Shown piece by piece: positions 61,109 through 64,000 of a stretch of 64,000 bases of DNA. The notes beneath the pieces are model-generated. The model was not told the DNA's origin. It saw nothing but the letters and a program-made list of their open reading frames with translations, and searched no databases. The stretch is from CAVPMW01 sp963706515 (GTDB lineage: Bacteria > Chloroflexota > Anaerolineae > Anaerolineales > UBA4823), in NCBI GenBank assembly GCA_963706515.1, contig CAVPMW010000006.1, forward strand, positions 62,001-126,000. Reading direction: 5' to 3'. Every line of letters starts with the position of its first letter. The first letter of the stretch is position 1. The translations under genes and the position numbers were made by a program.

Positions 61109-63448
61109 CTACTCTCCGCTTGGACGATCCGCTACCAGGAAAGCCACGCTGCGCCCTTCCTCATCATCCATTACCAGATCTACATGCTGGCCAGCGTGGA
61201 AAGAATCGACGTCGATCAGGCGCAGGCAGTCGACCAGGTTCGCCATATCTGGGAACACATCCAATAGCTGGTTCGGCGCATCATAAAAGAACTCGTGGTT
61301 GAAGATCGTGTCATTGTCATCCAGGTAGATTGCTAAGGGATAGATGTTGGACTCGACCAGGTCCTGGAAGAAATGGGTCCCAAAGGAGGCTTCAGGGGCA
61401 GAACCGATGCCGTGACCGGTGAGCTCGATCAGTGCTCGTGTATTGTAGATATCCCCATAGCCTGCCTTGACGCCCAGGTCGGGGTTGGAGGTGCCCCAAC
61501 GCCCAGGACCCACGCAGATGAAGCTGGTGCCAGCCAGGGCGGCGTTCAGACGGCCGATGGCTATTCCCAGGCTGGCCCGGTCGCCCAGTGTGGGCAGCGC
61601 GTAATAACCCTCAGGAACCACGAAAACCACTTTGCAGATATCGCTTACCCGGCCGCGGGGCGCCATGCGGCGGGTGGAGAAGAGGATATCCTGCTCGCGC
61701 AAATATGCCGGCAGGCGTGCCTGGCTTTCCTGGATACGGCTTTGCGGACGGCATTGCAGCAGAGTGATGAACACATCCGGATTCAGAGAGAGCGGGTCGC
61801 TCACCTCCAGGGTGAATTCGGTATCGACGGGAGCCTCGTAGGTGCGCTCCAGGATTTGCAGCAGGCGCGTCATCCGGTCAGCCAGCGGCGTGCGCCGGAA
61901 CAAATCGTCGAAAGTGAGCACCAGGTTATCCTTGTTGGCGTCGAGCAGCATGCTGCGCAGCGGGACCAGATAGCCGCCCTCGTCTACCTGCACCAGATAG
62001 CGGAGCGGCGGGTAGCGCGGGTTTAGCACTGCCGGGACTGGCAAAGTTTTAAACTGGTTATCCTGCATGTCGATGACATCTACGAATTTTTGCGAATAGC
62101 GGCGGATAGCCTTGGTAGAGGCTTCGGGGTGGAGCAGCGGGTGGCTTAATGCTACCAGGCGCGGGTAATCATTCCCCACCCGGTCGACTGCGCGCGTCCC
62201 CAACCCCCACACCAGGCGCATGAAGCCGTCCTCCTGGCGGATCTGAGGCGACCAGCGGTAGAGATTGCGGCTGAATGCCACGCCCGCTGCCTGCGGCAGG
62301 AAATAACGCCCGAACTGATCGCCCTGTACGACCTGGATCAGGATTGCCATGCGTTCGTCGTAGTCTTGCAGCCCGCGGGCGCGACGGTAGAGCAGCGCAT
62401 CCGGATTCATAATGCTGGCGTAGATGCGCGCCATTGCCTGGGTAAGGGACTGCAAGTTTTCTTGGGGAGAGCCCTGGTTGGGGCAGAAGTGGCTTTCATA
62501 TTTCCCGGCGAACGAGGTGCCGAAGTTGTCCTCGAGCAGGCTCGAAGAGCGCACGATAAGCGGCCGGTTCTCCGCTACATCCAGCAGTCCCTGCAGGCGC
62601 TCGATAATATCCGGAGGAAACTGACCTGCCAGGAAATCCTGCTGCAGGTGCGGATAATCGGCGCGGATCTGCTCTTCTGTTTTGTATTTTTGGTCCCCCC
62701 AGACCATGAGGCTGTTCATACTCATGAAGGTATAGGTCAGGTCTGCGCCGATAAAGAACGATTCGGGGATGCGCAGGTGGGAGCGGATGCTCTCATCCGC
62801 TTCGCTGGCAAGAATGCGCGCGGCGAGCAGCATTCCCGCTGACTTGCCGCCGATCTTCCCCTGTCCGATCTTGCGGTTGCGGATCTCGATCAGGTCCTGG
62901 ATGGTGAACCAGTCCTTGGCGATCTTTAGATAAGCCAGCTGGTCGCTGATCAACGTACGGATGAGCACCACGACAATTTCGCGCAGCCGAGCCTGAGCCT
63001 GGGCGCGGCGCTCCGGAGGGAGCTTTTCAATCGCCAGCGCTTGCTCGAAAAGCATGTTCTGAGGAGCCAGCTCGGGATTGAATGACACCAGCAGGTCAGC
63101 GTCGCTGGCGCCGCGCTCAGCCAGCGTTTCAACCAAAATTTTCTCGAACAGGTCGAACGGCAGGTTATAAGCAAAATAGAAATCGGTCAGATAATCGCGC
63201 ACGCGTGAAAGCCGCGTCTCCCACACTTCTGCGCCCTCTTCAGCAAACGGGTCGTGCAGCCCCTCCAGCGCTTGCGAGATGATGGCTTTCTCGCGCAGCT
63301 CGCCTTCAAATGCTGGCTGAGTGATGATGCCGCGGCTGAACAGCTCGCGGCGCATGCGCGCCCGGATTTGGGTGCTGAGGATTGGGTATTGGGCCAGCGC
63401 CAGGTAGATGCTCAGGGCGAGATCTTGGGAGGCAGACGGGAGAGTCAT
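61109..63448 (-). CDS. PEP/pyruvate-binding domain protein (PPDK N-terminal type)
   Basis: This 779-residue protein resembles the nucleotide-binding half of pyruvate phosphate dikinase/PEP synthase: GKIGGKSAGMLLAARIL near residue 195, IPESFFIGADL, RPLIVRSSSLLEDNFG with SFAGKYESHF, and VGPGRWGTSNPDLG later. The swivelling phospho-His domain and the PEP/pyruvate barrel are absent, so it is not a full PPDK. Homologues are known as PEP/pyruvate-binding proteins with unclear catalysis; ATP-grasp-type phosphotransfer is a possibility. It is followed by deoxynucleoside kinase 2, 4 bases away, suggesting co-transcription. Confidence 0.87.
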   Translation of the reverse strand: MTLPSASQDLALSIYLALAQYPILSTQIRARMRRELFSRGIITQPAFEGELREKAIISQALEGLHDPFAEEGAEVWETRLSRVRDYLTDFYFAYNLPFDLFEKILVETLAERGASDADLLVSFNPELAPQNMLFEQALAIEKLPPERRAQAQARLREIVVVLIRTLISDQLAYLKIAKDWFTIQDLIEIRNRKIGQGKIGGKSAGMLLAARILASEADESIRSHLRIPESFFIGADLTYTFMSMNSLMVWGDQKYKTEEQIRADYPHLQQDFLAGQFPPDIIERLQGLLDVAENRPLIVRSSSLLEDNFGTSFAGKYESHFCPNQGSPQENLQSLTQAMARIYASIMNPDALLYRRARGLQDYDERMAILIQVVQGDQFGRYFLPQAAGVAFSRNLYRWSPQIRQEDGFMRLVWGLGTRAVDRVGNDYPRLVALSHPLLHPEASTKAIRRYSQKFVDVIDMQDNQFKTLPVPAVLNPRYPPLRYLVQVDEGGYLVPLRSMLLDANKDNLVLTFDDLFRRTPLADRMTRLLQILERTYEAPVDTEFTLEVSDPLSLNPDVFITLLQCRPQSRIQESQARLPAYLREQDILFSTRRMAPRGRVSDICKVVFVVPEGYYALPTLGDRASLGIAIGRLNAALAGTSFICVGPGRWGTSNPDLGVKAGYGDIYNTRALIELTGHGIGSAPEASFGTHFFQDLVESNIYPLAIYLDDNDTIFNHEFFYDAPNQLLDVFPDMANLVDCLRLIDVDSFHAGQHVDLVMDDEEGRSVAFLVADRPSGE

Positions 63449-63467
63449 AACAATAAAGCGAACGATT

Positions 63468-63513
63468 CAAAATCAGACATATGCGACGGCAGCGCCGGAT
63501 ATGTCTGATTTTG
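63468..63513. terminator. Dyad between dnaN and the PEP-binding gene
   Basis: Fifteen-base perfect arms CAAAATCAGACATAT (63468-63482) and ATATGTCTGATTTTG (63499-63513) around a 16-base GC-rich centre. It lies just after dnaN's stop and could end its transcription, or belong to the palindrome class seen elsewhere; there is only a weak T-run. Confidence 0.5.
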
Positions 63514-63535
63514 GGTTCCAGTGCTGGTATCCAGC

Positions 63536-64000
63536 TTAGCTACCCAAATGCATGGGCATGATAACGTGCAGGAAGCGTTCTTCTCCCGGCCCGGTCATGG
63601 GACGAATCACCCCTGGGCTGGTATCAGAGGTGGTCTCCAGGGCGACCGTAGGTGTCCTGACCACTTCCAGTACTTCGCGCAGGAAGCGCACATTGAATGC
63701 GATCAGCAGTCCGGGTCCTTCCAGGCTGGCGTCTACAACATTCTGGTTCGAGCCAGTCTCGTCTGACTGACCCGAGATTTCGACGGTGCCGGGCTGCAGC
63801 TCTCCGCCGGGAGTGATGTTGATCCGCGCAATATGTGAGCCTTCGCGGGCAAAGATCTCGGCCTGCTTGCACGCTTTCAGAAAGTCTGGGGTGGAGAGCA
63901 CTGCCCGCGTGCTGTGCCGGCGCGGGATAATCTGCTCGTAGTCCGGGAAGCTGCCTTCGATCAGCTGGGAGACAAGCTCGATATCCTTGAGGCGGAAGAT
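63536..64000 (-). CDS. dnaN: DNA polymerase III beta subunit (sliding clamp), C-terminal part
   Basis: The gene enters from the right edge. Visible residues read FRLKDIELVSQLIEGSFPDY, then EQIIPRR, then FLKACKQAEIFAREGSHI and FNVRFLREVLEVVRT, and end LHVIMPMHLGS. LIEGSFPDYEQIIP is a clear beta-clamp signature of domain 2 to 3. It forms the ring that holds polymerase on DNA; the delta subunit that loads it is at 19.6-20.6 kb. The N-terminal half and start lie beyond 64000. Whether dnaA is next to it cannot be seen. Confidence 0.95.
   Translation of the reverse strand: MFRLKDIELVSQLIEGSFPDYEQIIPRRHSTRAVLSTPDFLKACKQAEIFAREGSHIARINITPGGELQPGTVEISGQSDETGSNQNVVDASLEGPGLLIAFNVRFLREVLEVVRTPTVALETTSDTSPGVIRPMTGPGEERFLHVIMPMHLGS

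Overview
The window looks like a piece of a Chloroflexota chromosome, most likely class Anaerolineae. This is an inference from the gene set: several FHA proteins next to a PknB-type kinase, a PEP/pyruvate-binding protein, a Ycf45-like R3H ATPase, a DUF6391 protein, small lipoproteins with an LxGC lipobox, and Gram-positive-type GAAC-N4-GTTC operator-like sites. There is no rRNA, CRISPR array, prophage or intact transposase. One tRNA (Leu, CAA) is present.

Layout. 0-6 kb: the 5' end of clpB, an FHA membrane protein, a MITE, a metallopeptidase lipoprotein and small unknown genes. 5.7-8.8 kb: class V aminotransferase, 23S rRNA uracil methyltransferase and aquaporin. 8.9-17.6 kb: a minus-strand FHA/kinase block made of a triple-FHA ABC exporter, a lipoprotein, a receptor-like Ser/Thr kinase with two copies of an unknown extracellular domain, and a double-FHA LCAT-like hydrolase. 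18-19.6 kb: an FtsK-like ATPase plus a small conserved-looking protein behind a strong promoter with a GAAC-N4-GTTC operator. 19.6-30.5 kb: holA, DUF6391, membrane proteins, an HTH regulator, a PucC-like transporter, radA, clpC and rpsA. 30.6-34.2 kb: a chelatase AAA+/VWA gene joined at an A9 run, and an M1 peptidase. 34.2-34.8 kb: a non-coding region with three perfect DnaA boxes beside an AT-rich stretch. 34.8-51.2 kb: osmC, glgC, tRNA-Leu, ychF, a CcrM-like methyltransferase, pepF, ssb, deoxynucleoside kinase, a perfect parS site, pdxS, a pdxT fusion, R3H ATPase, tmk, gmk and rhomboid. 51.4-56.6 kb: two crotonases, an SDR, an EthD-like protein, an AAC(3)-fold protein and a pentapeptide-repeat protein. 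56.6-64 kb: a two-component system, a second MITE copy, a zinc-ribbon membrane protein, a second deoxynucleoside kinase, the PEP/pyruvate-binding protein and the 3' part of dnaN.

How it fits together. The DnaA-box cluster, the parS site 9.4 kb away and the replication genes holA, ssb, tmk, radA and dnaN suggest the window is near the replication origin. The FHA/kinase block reads as one phospho-signalling module controlling an exporter and a lipid-type hydrolase, and is the best candidate for an undescribed system.

Caution on quality. About sixteen otherwise well-conserved genes each need a single-base shift to be read through, several of them in G, T or A runs. That density points to indel errors in the assembly rather than gene decay. 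I therefore annotate such genes at full span and mark where the frame breaks. The chelatase A9 shift may be genuine programmed frameshifting, because that mechanism has been reported for this gene family.
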